From: SM1-46 sp002451215
GTDB lineage: Bacteria; Pseudomonadota; Gammaproteobacteria; Acidiferrobacterales; Sulfurifustaceae
Direction of reading: 5' to 3'
Assembly: GCA_002451215.1 (NCBI GenBank)
Contig: DKBM01000119.1
Location: 1 to 54,781, forward strand
Length of the DNA: 54,781 nt
The position numbers and the translations under genes are program-made. Shown one piece after another: positions 24,085 to 31,347 of the stretch (position 1 is the first letter of the stretch; each line of letters opens with the position of its first letter). Below the pieces are notes generated by a model. That model was not told the DNA's origin. It saw only the letters and a program-made list of their open reading frames with translations, and searched no databases.

Positions 24085-24831
24085 GTGGACCCATTGCTGT
24101 GGTGGATTGTCGGAAGCGGGCTGCTCATGAGCGCGATTGCTCTGGTCGGTAGCGTCACGCTGCTGCTAAGCGAGCAGATGCGCCAGCGCATCCTGCTGCC
24201 CCTGGTGGCGTTCGCGGCTGGCTCCCTCCTGGGCGGCGCGTTTTTTCATATGCTCCCGGCGAGCCTCGCGGCTGGAATGAGCGAGGTCACGGTCTATACA
24301 CTGACTCTTTCCGGTTTCGCGGTGTTCTTTGCCCTCGAGCAGTTCCTGCACTGGCACCACTGCCATCGGGCCGAGACCGAATGCAAGAAGCCGCTCACCT
24401 ACCTGATTCTGATCGGCGATGGATTGCACAATTTCCTCGGCGGACTGGCGGTGGCGGGCACCTTCTTGATCGACATTCGCCTTGGGATCGTGACCTGGCT
24501 CGCCGCCGCAGCACACGAGATTCCACAAGAGCTCGGCGACTTTGGGGTGTTGGTGCATGGCGGTTGGGAACGCCGCCAGGCGCTGTTCTACAACGTGCTT
24601 TCGGCGCTGACGTTCCTGGTCGGCGGCCTCATCGCCTACGTTGCGTCATTCCGCCTCGATGTGTCATTCCTGGTGCCGTTCGCGGCCGGCAACTTCATCT
24701 ATATCGGTGCTGCCGACCTGATTCCCGAGGTCAAGGCACATGCCGATCTTCGGGCCAACATTGTTCACTTCGCGGCTTTCGTCGTAGGTGCGGGGCTCTT
24801 GCTGTGGGTCAAGGTCGCGCTGGAACCGTGA
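24085..24831 (+). CDS. ZIP-family metal transporter 1
   Basis: 248 residues from GTG behind AAGGAGCAGGAA. About seven to eight transmembrane segments. Helix 4 has LILIGDGLHNFLGGLA and helix 5 has AAAAHEIPQELGDFGVLVH, the paired metal-binding motifs of ZIP (HN..GG and HE.P.E.GD). A His-rich loop (LHWHHCHRAE) lies before helix 4, as in many zinc or iron ZIPs. Predicted to move a divalent metal such as zinc, iron or manganese into the cytosol. It is directly followed, 13 bp on, by a second ZIP gene. Confidence 0.9.
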   Translation: MDPLLWWIVGSGLLMSAIALVGSVTLLLSEQMRQRILLPLVAFAAGSLLGGAFFHMLPASLAAGMSEVTVYTLTLSGFAVFFALEQFLHWHHCHRAETECKKPLTYLILIGDGLHNFLGGLAVAGTFLIDIRLGIVTWLAAAAHEIPQELGDFGVLVHGGWERRQALFYNVLSALTFLVGGLIAYVASFRLDVSFLVPFAAGNFIYIGAADLIPEVKAHADLRANIVHFAAFVVGAGLLLWVKVALEP

Positions 24832-24844
24832 GTTTGGCGGGCCA

Positions 24845-25609
24845 ATGACCCAGATATACCAGGCGGTACTCCTGCTGTCCCTGCTGTCCTGCCTGACGAC
24901 GGCCGCGGGAGTGATTCTGGCGTTGTCACTGCGCGAGAACGCGCGCGCGATCGCCGCAGGCATCGGGTTTTCGGTGGGCATTATGGTGCTGATCTCGTCG
25001 GTCGAGCTGATACCAGAGGCAATCGCCGCGACGGGCATCGGCGCCACGTTCAGTAGCGCTGCGCTCGGCGCCGCGCTGTTGTGGGTAATGCACCTGGTCA
25101 TCCCGCATACCCACCTCTTTCCGGAAACCGGACTGGGGAACCGGGTAATGATGAAGTCCGCCTATCTCGTGGCGCTCGGTCTGATCTTGCACGATGTGCC
25201 GGAAGGCTTCGCCATGGCCAACGCCTATGTCGCCGCGCCCGCGCTCGGCGTGCTGGTGGCGCTGGCCATCGCCCTGCACAACCTGCCGGAGGAGTTCGCG
25301 ATGGCGGTGCCGCTAGTGCTGCTACGCAACAAGCGTCTGCTGTTCGGCGCGGCGTTCCTTTCGGCGCTGGCGGAACCGCTGGGCGCGATCATCGGCCTCC
25401 TTGCTGTTAGCGTCGCGCCGTCGCTCAACGTCCACTTCATGGCGTTTGCCGGCGGAGCGATGCTATTCGTCTCGATCCATGAACTTGTGCCGATGGCGCG
25501 ACGTTACCGTCATCCCGCACTGTTCCTCAGCGGGGCAGCAGTGAGCGCGCTGGTATATGGGCTGCTCGCGCACATGACCGTGGGTTTGCCGATCACAGGA
25601 GTGCCCTGA
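24845..25609 (+). CDS. ZIP-family metal transporter 2
   Basis: 254 residues from MTQIYQAVLL. Transmembrane helices carry LGLILHDVPEGFAMANAYV and ALAIALHNLPEEFAMAVPL, the H-x-x-P-E-G and H-N-x-P-E-E motifs that form the ZIP metal site. The loop HLVIPHTHLFPETG holds extra histidines. It differs from its upstream ZIP neighbour in helix 4 (HDVPEGF rather than GDGLHNF), so the pair may have different metal preferences. It ends the six-gene run that begins with the EncFtn gene. Confidence 0.9.
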   Translation: MTQIYQAVLLLSLLSCLTTAAGVILALSLRENARAIAAGIGFSVGIMVLISSVELIPEAIAATGIGATFSSAALGAALLWVMHLVIPHTHLFPETGLGNRVMMKSAYLVALGLILHDVPEGFAMANAYVAAPALGVLVALAIALHNLPEEFAMAVPLVLLRNKRLLFGAAFLSALAEPLGAIIGLLAVSVAPSLNVHFMAFAGGAMLFVSIHELVPMARRYRHPALFLSGAAVSALVYGLLAHMTVGLPITGVP

Positions 25610-25679
25610 GGGAAGCGCAACCTGCCATCAACAGCAGGGCGATCAAGAAAGCGCGCCGTGCCACGGCGAAGAAGGCAGT

Positions 25680-25778
25680 TCAGTCCGCGCGCGAGACCCG
25701 CAGGTGAAGCAGGATCAGGACAATCCAGGCGGCAGCCCCCATGAAGGATAGCGTCCGCGCGTTAAGGGCGCGTCGCAC
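25680..25778 (-). CDS. Candidate 32-residue single-helix membrane peptide after cydX
   Basis: A GTG directly abuts the cydX stop (TGA-GTG). The frame encodes a basic start (MRRALNARTLSF), one hydrophobic helix MGAAAWIVLILLHL and a basic end RVSRAD. The topology matches bd-oxidase accessory peptides, but the sequence is not one I recognise as CydH or YbgE. The immediate junction suggests coupled translation with cydX. Against it: the ORF is short, lacks its own strong ribosome site, and a shorter start ATG (25740-25742) also exists. Confidence 0.4.
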   Translation of the reverse strand: MRRALNARTLSFMGAAAWIVLILLHLRVSRAD

Positions 25779-25895
25779 TCAGCGCTCGCTATCCTCGTCG
25801 CTACCGAGGCTGTGCTCCGACTCGAGCCACATGACGTTCACGATGCCGAAGGCGCAGGCGAGCAATACGCCGAGTATCCAGGTGAAATACCACAT
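25779..25895 (-). CDS. cydX: Cytochrome bd oxidase small subunit CydX
   Basis: 38 residues beginning MWYFTWILGVLLACAFGIVN, the CydX signature. It then has VMWLESEHSLGSDED and a hydrophilic end. It follows cydB by 15 bp behind AGGAGGATCGAAC, an excellent ribosome site. CydX is a single transmembrane subunit that stabilises the haem centres of the CydAB quinol oxidase. Confidence 0.92.
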   Translation of the reverse strand: MWYFTWILGVLLACAFGIVNVMWLESEHSLGSDEDSER

Positions 25896-25910
25896 GTTCG
25901 ATCCTCCTCG

Positions 25911-27053
25911 TCAGTACACCGATCCGCCCTGCTCGCGGATGTCCTTCACCGTGACCTTGCCGCGCATCTTGCGATAGGCCCAGGTGGTATAGCCGATCAC
26001 AATCGGGAGGAACAACACCACGACCCAGAACATGATCGACAAGGTAAGCGGGCTCGAGGTCGCGTCCCACATCGTGAGGCTGGCACCCGGCTCGGAACTC
26101 GAGGGCATGATAAACGGGAACATCGCCAGCCCGGCGGTGAGAATCACGCCGGCCACCGATACGGCGCTCGCCACGATTCCGGAACCTGGCCGGCTGCGCG
26201 CCGACAGCCACATGGCGAGCAGCGCACCGGCAAAGCCTGCCGCCGGCGCGAGCCACATCGACGGGTGCGCGCGGAAGTTCGCGAGCCACGCGCCGCCCGC
26301 GCGCTCGATGATTTTGGCGAGTGGTGGAACTACAGCATTCGGATCTGGCATCGACACGATCCGGTAGCCGTCGATTCCGCCTGCGACCCAGAACCCGGCC
26401 GCGGCAAAGGCACCAATCAGCACGAATGCCGACACGCGCACCGCTCGCGCGGCTCGCGCCGCGATCGCGCCCTCGGTGCGAAGCTGCAGGTACATGCCGC
26501 CGTGCATCACGAGCATCGCCAGACTCACGACGCCGGCGAGCAGCGCGAACGGATTGAGCAGCTGCCAGAAACTGCCGGTGTAGAACGGCCGCAGGGCGTC
26601 GTCATAGTGAAACGGCACCCCCTGCAACAGGTTACCGAAGGCAACGCCGAACACGAGTGCCGGTACCGCGCCGCTCACGAACAGGCCCCAGTCCCAGAAG
26701 CCTCGCCAGCGCGGATCGGGCACCTTGCTGCGAAAATCGAACCCGACTGGCCGCAGGATGAGCGCAAGCAGGACGAGCAGCAACGCGAAATAGAACCCGG
26801 AAAACGCCGCCGCGTATACGAGCGGCCAGGCGGCAAACAGCGCGCCGCCGGCGGTGACGAACCACACCTGGTTGCCCTCCCACACCGGCCCGATCGAGTT
26901 GATGACGACGCGGCGTTCGTCGTCGCTGCGCGCTGCATAGGGCAGCAGCGCGGCCACGCCCAGGTCGAAACCGTCCGTCAGCGCAAACCCGATCAGCAGC
27001 ACGCCGACGAACAGCCACCAGATGAGTTTTAGGGTGTCGTAGTCAAATATCAT
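25911..27053 (-). CDS. cydB: Cytochrome bd ubiquinol oxidase subunit II
   Basis: 380 residues. The N-terminal WWLFVGVLLIGFALTDGFDLG and NSIGPVWEGNQVWFVTAGGA are invariant CydB sequences; E. coli CydB is 379 residues. Together with CydA it forms the high-affinity terminal oxidase, which reduces oxygen at low tension and helps resist nitric oxide and sulfide. It lies 13 bp downstream of cydA and ahead of cydX. Its first residues are MIFDYDTLKLIWW. Confidence 0.97.
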   Translation of the reverse strand: MIFDYDTLKLIWWLFVGVLLIGFALTDGFDLGVAALLPYAARSDDERRVVINSIGPVWEGNQVWFVTAGGALFAAWPLVYAAAFSGFYFALLLVLLALILRPVGFDFRSKVPDPRWRGFWDWGLFVSGAVPALVFGVAFGNLLQGVPFHYDDALRPFYTGSFWQLLNPFALLAGVVSLAMLVMHGGMYLQLRTEGAIAARAARAVRVSAFVLIGAFAAAGFWVAGGIDGYRIVSMPDPNAVVPPLAKIIERAGGAWLANFRAHPSMWLAPAAGFAGALLAMWLSARSRPGSGIVASAVSVAGVILTAGLAMFPFIMPSSSEPGASLTMWDATSSPLTLSIMFWVVVLFLPIVIGYTTWAYRKMRGKVTVKDIREQGGSVY

Positions 27054-27066
27054 GAGGCACCTCCCC

Positions 27067-28653
27067 TCAGTCCAATCTCTGCGCCGGACTGGTGGCGAGC
27101 CCGCCGCCCCCTTCCAGATGGTAACGCCCGGTGCCGAGGCTGGACGGACCCAGACGGACGTACTTGAGCATGAGGTACACGTCGGCGACGAGCAGTGCGG
27201 TGTAAAACACCACGAAACCTGCGAGGCTCAACGCGACGTCCCCAGCACTTATGCTCGAGACTCCAAGGAACGTCGGCAGCACCTCACCGATGGACCACGG
27301 CTGGCGGCCGAATTCAGCGACGAACCAGCCGGCCTCGGAGGCGAGCCACGGCAGTGGCAGGCTCCACAAGATCGCCTTGAGCAGCCAGCGCCGCTCCTCC
27401 ACCGTTCGCCGCGCGCAGTAAAAGAACGCGAGCGCAAACAGCAACAGGATCCAGAAACCGGATGCCACCATGAGACGGAAGGACAAGAACAGGGGCGCCA
27501 CCTTCGGAATCGTGTCGCGCGCCGCCTGCGCGATCTGCGCCTCCGTGGCATCAGTGACGCTCGGCGTATAACGTTTGAGCAACAGACCGTAGCCCAGGTC
27601 CTGCTCATGCGCACTGAACTTGGCGCGCACCTCGTCGCTGGAGTCGCCGGCGCGCAGTCGCGTAAGCGCATCGTAGGCGAACATGCCGCGGCGTACGCGC
27701 GCCTCGTGTTGGGCGATCAATTCCTGGATCCCGGTAACCGGCTCATGGAGGGAGCGAGTTGCGATCAGGCCCATCAACCAGGGAATGCGAATGGCGCCAC
27801 GTGTTTCCATCTTCTGGTCGTCGGGCCAGCCGATGACCGTGAACGAAGCCGGCGGCCGCTCGGTTTCCCAGGCAGCCTCGATCGCCGCGAGCTTGACCTT
27901 CTGTACCTCGCCGATGCGGTAACCCGACTCGTCGCCGAGTACGATCACTGACAGCGTCGACGCGAGGCCGAAACCGGCCGCCACGGCAAATGAGCGTCGC
28001 GCAAATGCCAAATCGCGGCGCTTGAGCAGATACCACGCGCTCACCGCGAGCACAAACATCGCTCCGGTGACGTAGCCGGCCGCGACCGTATGCACAAACT
28101 TCACCTGCGCGACCGGGTTGAAAACGACGTCGCTGAAACTCGTGAGTTCCATCCGCATCGTCGACATGTTGAACTCGGCGCCGACCGGAAACTGCATCCA
28201 GCCGTTGGCGATCAGGATCCACAGCGCGGAGAGATTTGAGCCGAGCGCCACCAGCCAGGTCACGGCCAAATGCTGGACCTTGGTGAGCCGGTCCCAGCCG
28301 AAGAAGAACAACCCGACGAAAGTCGACTCGAGAAAGAACGCCATCAGGCCTTCGATCGCGAGCGGCGCACCGAATATGTCGCCGACATAGTGCGAGTAGT
28401 AGGCCCAGTTGGTGCCGAACTGAAACTCCATGGTGATGCCGGTCGCCACCCCCATGGCGAAGTTGATGCCGAACAGCTTTCCCCAGAACCGGGTCATGTC
28501 CTTGTAGATCTGGCGTCCGGTCATGACGTAGACCGACTCCATGATCGCCAGAACGAACGACAGGCCGAGGGTGAGCGGCACGAATAGAAAGTGGTACATC
28601 GCCGTCGTGGCGAACTGCAGCCGCGAGAGGTCGACCAGTGTCTCGTCAATCAT
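27067..28653 (-). CDS. cydA: Cytochrome bd ubiquinol oxidase subunit I
   Basis: 528 residues, the long Q-loop type. His21 (TTAMYHF) corresponds to the haem b595 ligand, the His in VKFVHTVAAGYVTGAM to a haem b558 ligand, and the Met in FRLMVASGF to the b558 Met. The quinol-site segment GYRIGEVQKVKLAAIEAAW and the GRQPW motif are conserved. It oxidises quinol and drives proton uptake. The start overlaps the cydP stop by four bases (ATGA). No cydDC genes are in the window. Confidence 0.97.
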   Translation of the reverse strand: MIDETLVDLSRLQFATTAMYHFLFVPLTLGLSFVLAIMESVYVMTGRQIYKDMTRFWGKLFGINFAMGVATGITMEFQFGTNWAYYSHYVGDIFGAPLAIEGLMAFFLESTFVGLFFFGWDRLTKVQHLAVTWLVALGSNLSALWILIANGWMQFPVGAEFNMSTMRMELTSFSDVVFNPVAQVKFVHTVAAGYVTGAMFVLAVSAWYLLKRRDLAFARRSFAVAAGFGLASTLSVIVLGDESGYRIGEVQKVKLAAIEAAWETERPPASFTVIGWPDDQKMETRGAIRIPWLMGLIATRSLHEPVTGIQELIAQHEARVRRGMFAYDALTRLRAGDSSDEVRAKFSAHEQDLGYGLLLKRYTPSVTDATEAQIAQAARDTIPKVAPLFLSFRLMVASGFWILLLFALAFFYCARRTVEERRWLLKAILWSLPLPWLASEAGWFVAEFGRQPWSIGEVLPTFLGVSSISAGDVALSLAGFVVFYTALLVADVYLMLKYVRLGPSSLGTGRYHLEGGGGLATSPAQRLD

Positions 28654-28871
28654 CGCGGCATCTCCTGATGATGGGCCGGGACGGGCTCAAACAATCGGTA
28701 CGGCTCCGGCGCCGGCGCATCACGGAAAAACGCGTACCAAAGACCGGCAAGTAACATGAATTTCACGATCAACACGATGACAAGCTCGCGGGCCAGCGGG
28801 TGTCCGCTCAGCCACGCGTGCGGACGGGAAACTGACGACTGCATTGCCTGTTTGTTGGCGTTCGTCACCAT
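28650..28871 (-). CDS. cydP: CydP-type small subunit of cytochrome bd oxidase
   Basis: About 73 residues (start ATG at 28869-28871, or 28844). The core HPLARELVIVLIVKFMLLAGLWYAFF matches the CydP pattern of RELxxVLxxK with an aromatic-FF end. One transmembrane helix. CydP is annotated as a putative small subunit upstream of cydA in beta- and gammaproteobacteria. Its stop overlaps the cydA start (CGATGATT), so the two are co-translated. An Fnr-like box lies about 118 bp upstream of the 28871 start. Confidence 0.85.
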   Translation of the reverse strand: MVTNANKQAMQSSVSRPHAWLSGHPLARELVIVLIVKFMLLAGLWYAFFRDAPAPEPYRLFEPVPAHHQEMPR

Positions 28872-28988
28872 GAGCAGATGCGTCGCCCGAATCCGGCGGC
28901 GCCACGGATCGCCAGCGCAAGCACAACACCATACGCTTGTCGCGGCGCACACGAAACGCTCACGGTACGTGGCACGGATCTGGCTGCT

Positions 28989-29002
28989 TTGACCGGGATC
29001 AA
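28989..29002 (+). promoter_or_regulatory. Fnr/Anr-type box (one mismatch) between cydP and usp
   Basis: TTGACCGGGATCAA matches TTGAT-N4-ATCAA with one change. It sits between two divergent genes, cydP and the universal stress protein gene, so it could regulate either or both. Confidence 0.6.
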
Positions 29003-29155
29003 CATTATCCCCTTCAAAAGTGGGTACGTTCACTGCGAGCCGGGCGACGGGCGCACGCAAGATGGCAACCTTTGGCGAGGGCCAGATCGGTTGCCATGAG
29101 GATCGCGCGCCAGGACCCTGCGCTAGCGCCCCGACATCTATGAGGAGGCACTGCC

Positions 29156-29605
29156 ATGTATTCGCGAATCCTGATTGCCGTCGATGGAAGCCCGACGTCG
29201 GAACACGCGCTTCGGCATGCCATCGGTCTCGCCAAGGACCTTTCCGCCACCCTGCGTATCGTGCATATCATCGACATGGGTGTTCTTCCGGTGGGGCCGG
29301 AAATTGCCATCGAAACCGGCGCCATCATGAAGGCGCGTCGTGCCGCGGGGGAGAAAATGGTTCAGTCGGCGCGCGACACCGCGCGCGCGGCTGGCATCGA
29401 GGCCGAGACGCGGCTGGTGGAAACCGGAGCTCCCACGCAACGTATCGCCAGCGTGATCGCCGATGAGGCGAAGTCATGGCCGGCTGATCTGGTGATTACC
29501 GGCACGCATGGTCGAAGCGGTGTCGCACGCATGCTGGTTGGCAGCGTGGCCGAAGGTGTTGCGCGCGTCTCGCCAGCTCCGGTCCTGCTCGTCCCGTCGC
29601 CCTGA
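29156..29605 (+). CDS. Universal stress protein, single UspA domain
   Basis: 149 residues behind GAGGAGGCA. The ATP-binding signature G-2x-G-9x-G-S/T is complete: GTHGRSGVARMLVGSVAEGV. N-terminal RILIAVDGSPTSEHALRHA is typical. UspA proteins respond to growth arrest and oxygen limitation. It is divergent from the cydP operon and shares the intervening Fnr-like box, suggesting co-regulation with low-oxygen respiration. Confidence 0.93.
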   Translation: MYSRILIAVDGSPTSEHALRHAIGLAKDLSATLRIVHIIDMGVLPVGPEIAIETGAIMKARRAAGEKMVQSARDTARAAGIEAETRLVETGAPTQRIASVIADEAKSWPADLVITGTHGRSGVARMLVGSVAEGVARVSPAPVLLVPSP

Positions 29606-29612
29606 CGCGCCG

Positions 29613-30029
29613 CTATCTGGCGCGAAGCACCTTGGCCGCCTTGGCGGCGTGCTTTGGTTTCACCCACAGGATTGCGCCGTAGCGTCCGGCGCCGCCGCAC
29701 ACCGCATCGATGGCAGTCACGTTAATCCGGGCATCGCCGAGCTTCGAGAGCACACGTGCTACCGCGCCGGGTCGGTCGCCGCCCTGAACATGGAAGCAAC
29801 CCTTCTTGGTGCGCAGCTTCATGCCGGCACGCCTGGCCACGGCCTTGAAGGCCTTGGCGTTCTGCGGGACGAAGTCGACCTGCGATTTCCCGGCACCTGC
29901 CGGGAAGCCGGTGAAAGCAAGCAGGTTCACGCCCTCGGCGCTGAGCGCCTCCAGCAGCCATGCGGCCTCGCCGGGCTTGTTGGGCACGTTCATCGCGAAA
30001 TATTCGACCTTGCGGATCTTGTCTGCCAT
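29613..30029 (-). CDS. ACT-domain protein
   Basis: 138 residues from the ATG at 30027-30029 behind CCGGAGGTGTCCC. Two ACT-like halves: KVEYFAMNVPNKPGEAAWLL...GVNLLAFTGF (residues 7-41) and CFHVQGGDRPGAVARVLSKL...INVTAIDAV (about residues 78-110). Each has the N/D-x-P-G turn that starts the first ACT helix. Stand-alone ACT proteins sense amino acids or regulate enzymes. The effector cannot be assigned. It is convergent with the universal stress protein gene. Confidence 0.8.
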   Translation of the reverse strand: MADKIRKVEYFAMNVPNKPGEAAWLLEALSAEGVNLLAFTGFPAGAGKSQVDFVPQNAKAFKAVARRAGMKLRTKKGCFHVQGGDRPGAVARVLSKLGDARINVTAIDAVCGGAGRYGAILWVKPKHAAKAAKVLRAR

Positions 30030-30179
30030 GGGACACCTCCGGTGGTGAATTGTCTGATGAGGGAGCCCCAGCATCATACGCCTCGACATGCTTCGCTGCA
30101 GCACGGGACACAGCGCGCATCCCCCGCGCGCCCGTGCGATGTCACTGAATTCCCAGCATTCTCGGCACCGGCAGCGCGT

Positions 30180-30193
30180 TTGATATAGATCAA
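30180..30193 (+). promoter_or_regulatory. Perfect Fnr/Anr-type box
   Basis: TTGATATAGATCAA is a full match to TTGAT-N4-ATCAA. It lies 98 bp before the DUF883 gene and 150 bp from the ACT gene on the other strand. Confidence 0.7.
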
Positions 30194-30291
30194 TACCGCT
30201 TTTCCGCATTCGCTTGAAAATGAACTTGTTGGCGCTGCGTCATTTGTGGCAAAAGCGCGTTCGAACGGCCCTTTGCAGGAGGAATAGCACC

Positions 30292-30603
30292 ATGGCAACC
30301 CAGACTGAAATTGCAAGAGACAGACTCGTCACCGATTTCCGCGCGGTAATCGGTGACACTGAGGAACTGTTGCGCGCCACCGCCAACCAGACCGGCGAGC
30401 GCGTAACCGCCGCGCGCGAGCGCGTCGAAGAGCGCCTGCGCGACGCCCGCGAGCAGCTCACCGAGCTGCAGGCCAGCGTCACAGAGCGCGCCAAGCAGGC
30501 CGCAAGTGCCACCGATGAGTACGTGCACGATCATCCGTGGCAATCGGCGGGCGTAGCCGCCGCCGTCGGCTTCCTGCTTGGGCTGCTGACCTGCCGCCGT
30601 TAA
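30292..30603 (+). CDS. DUF883 (ElaB/YqjD-like) ribosome- or membrane-associated protein
   Basis: 103 residues behind GCAGGAGGAATAGCACC. A long helix (residues 15-75) with Glu/Arg-rich heptads precedes HPWQSAGVAAAVGFLLGLL, the C-terminal membrane anchor of DUF883. E. coli ElaB/YqjD proteins anchor to the inner membrane and bind ribosomes in stationary phase; the same role is inferred here. It heads a three-gene run (DUF883, holin-like, YqjK-like), with a perfect Fnr box upstream. Confidence 0.9.
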   Translation: MATQTEIARDRLVTDFRAVIGDTEELLRATANQTGERVTAARERVEERLRDAREQLTELQASVTERAKQAASATDEYVHDHPWQSAGVAAAVGFLLGLLTCRR

Positions 30604-30607
30604 CGGC

Positions 30608-31009
30608 ATGGCGCCGGGCGAAGGGGGAAAGCGGCAGCACGCGAGCGGACTGCTCGCGTCGTTGCCGCGCCTGCTCGACACCCTGATCGAGCTTGCGCAG
30701 ACGCGCATTGCGATTGTCTCGACCGAAATCGAGGAAGAGCGCGAGCGCCTGCGCGAACTTGTGCTGTACGGCATCTGGTCGCTGTTTCTCATGGGCATGG
30801 GCCTGATGCTCGGTACGCTTTTCATCATCGTCGTGTTTTGGGAAGAGTACCGCGTGCATGTGCTAGGTGTTACTGCGGGCCTGTATCTCGTAGCCGGCGT
30901 CATTGCCACCGTGCAGCTGCGCCGTTGTTTGCGCAATCGCCCGCGCATGTTTTCATCGACGTTGCGCGAACTCGAGAAGGACCGCGCCGAGCTGGGGCCC
31001 AAACCATGA
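30608..31009 (+). CDS. Phage-holin-superfamily (YqjE-like) membrane protein
   Basis: 133 residues. LASLPRLLDTLIELAQTRIAI and VSTEIEEERERLRELVLYG form the amphipathic YqjE-type N-terminus. Two transmembrane helices follow at about residues 55-78 and 85-105. It lies 4 bp after the DUF883 gene and overlaps the next gene by four bases (ATGA), so the three are probably co-translated. Confidence 0.85.
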   Translation: MAPGEGGKRQHASGLLASLPRLLDTLIELAQTRIAIVSTEIEEERERLRELVLYGIWSLFLMGMGLMLGTLFIIVVFWEEYRVHVLGVTAGLYLVAGVIATVQLRRCLRNRPRMFSSTLRELEKDRAELGPKP

Positions 31010-31341
31010 ACGCGCGTTTGCGGGAGATCCAGAAGCGGCGCGCAGCGTTGATCGCGCTCTCCGACGTGCAGCGCGCCACGCTTGTGCTGAAGGCACAGCG
31101 CTGGGAGCGACCGCTCGCATACTTCGATGCCGGCTTCGCGATTGCTCGCTCTATCGGCACGCGGCCGATACTGGTGTTGCTCGGGGTCGCGCTGCTTGCT
31201 CGCAGCCGCTGGCCGCGAATTGGCGTATTGCTCGAGCGTACCTCGATCGTGTGGCAGGTTGCCCGTGCCGTGCGCGAATTCTGGCCGTTGCTGCGTTCCG
31301 CCCCACCGACCACACCAGGCAGCGCCCAGGAAGCACGCTAA
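31006..31341 (+). CDS. YqjK-like protein
   Basis: 111 residues. RLREIQKRRAALIALSDVQR at the start is the YqjK pattern. One hydrophobic helix at about residues 53-66 (TRPILVLLGVALLAR). It starts inside the stop of the YqjE-like gene. The order yqjD-yqjE-yqjK is conserved in enterobacteria and here appears in a more distant host. Function unknown; likely inner-membrane. Confidence 0.8.
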   Translation: MNARLREIQKRRAALIALSDVQRATLVLKAQRWERPLAYFDAGFAIARSIGTRPILVLLGVALLARSRWPRIGVLLERTSIVWQVARAVREFWPLLRSAPPTTPGSAQEAR

Positions 31342-31347
31342 GGTGCG

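Noticed and set aside
25812..27032. 406-codon plus-strand open frame opposite cydB
   Set aside because: Antisense to cydB, Arg/Glu/His-rich, no recognisable domain and overlaps the well-supported cydX.
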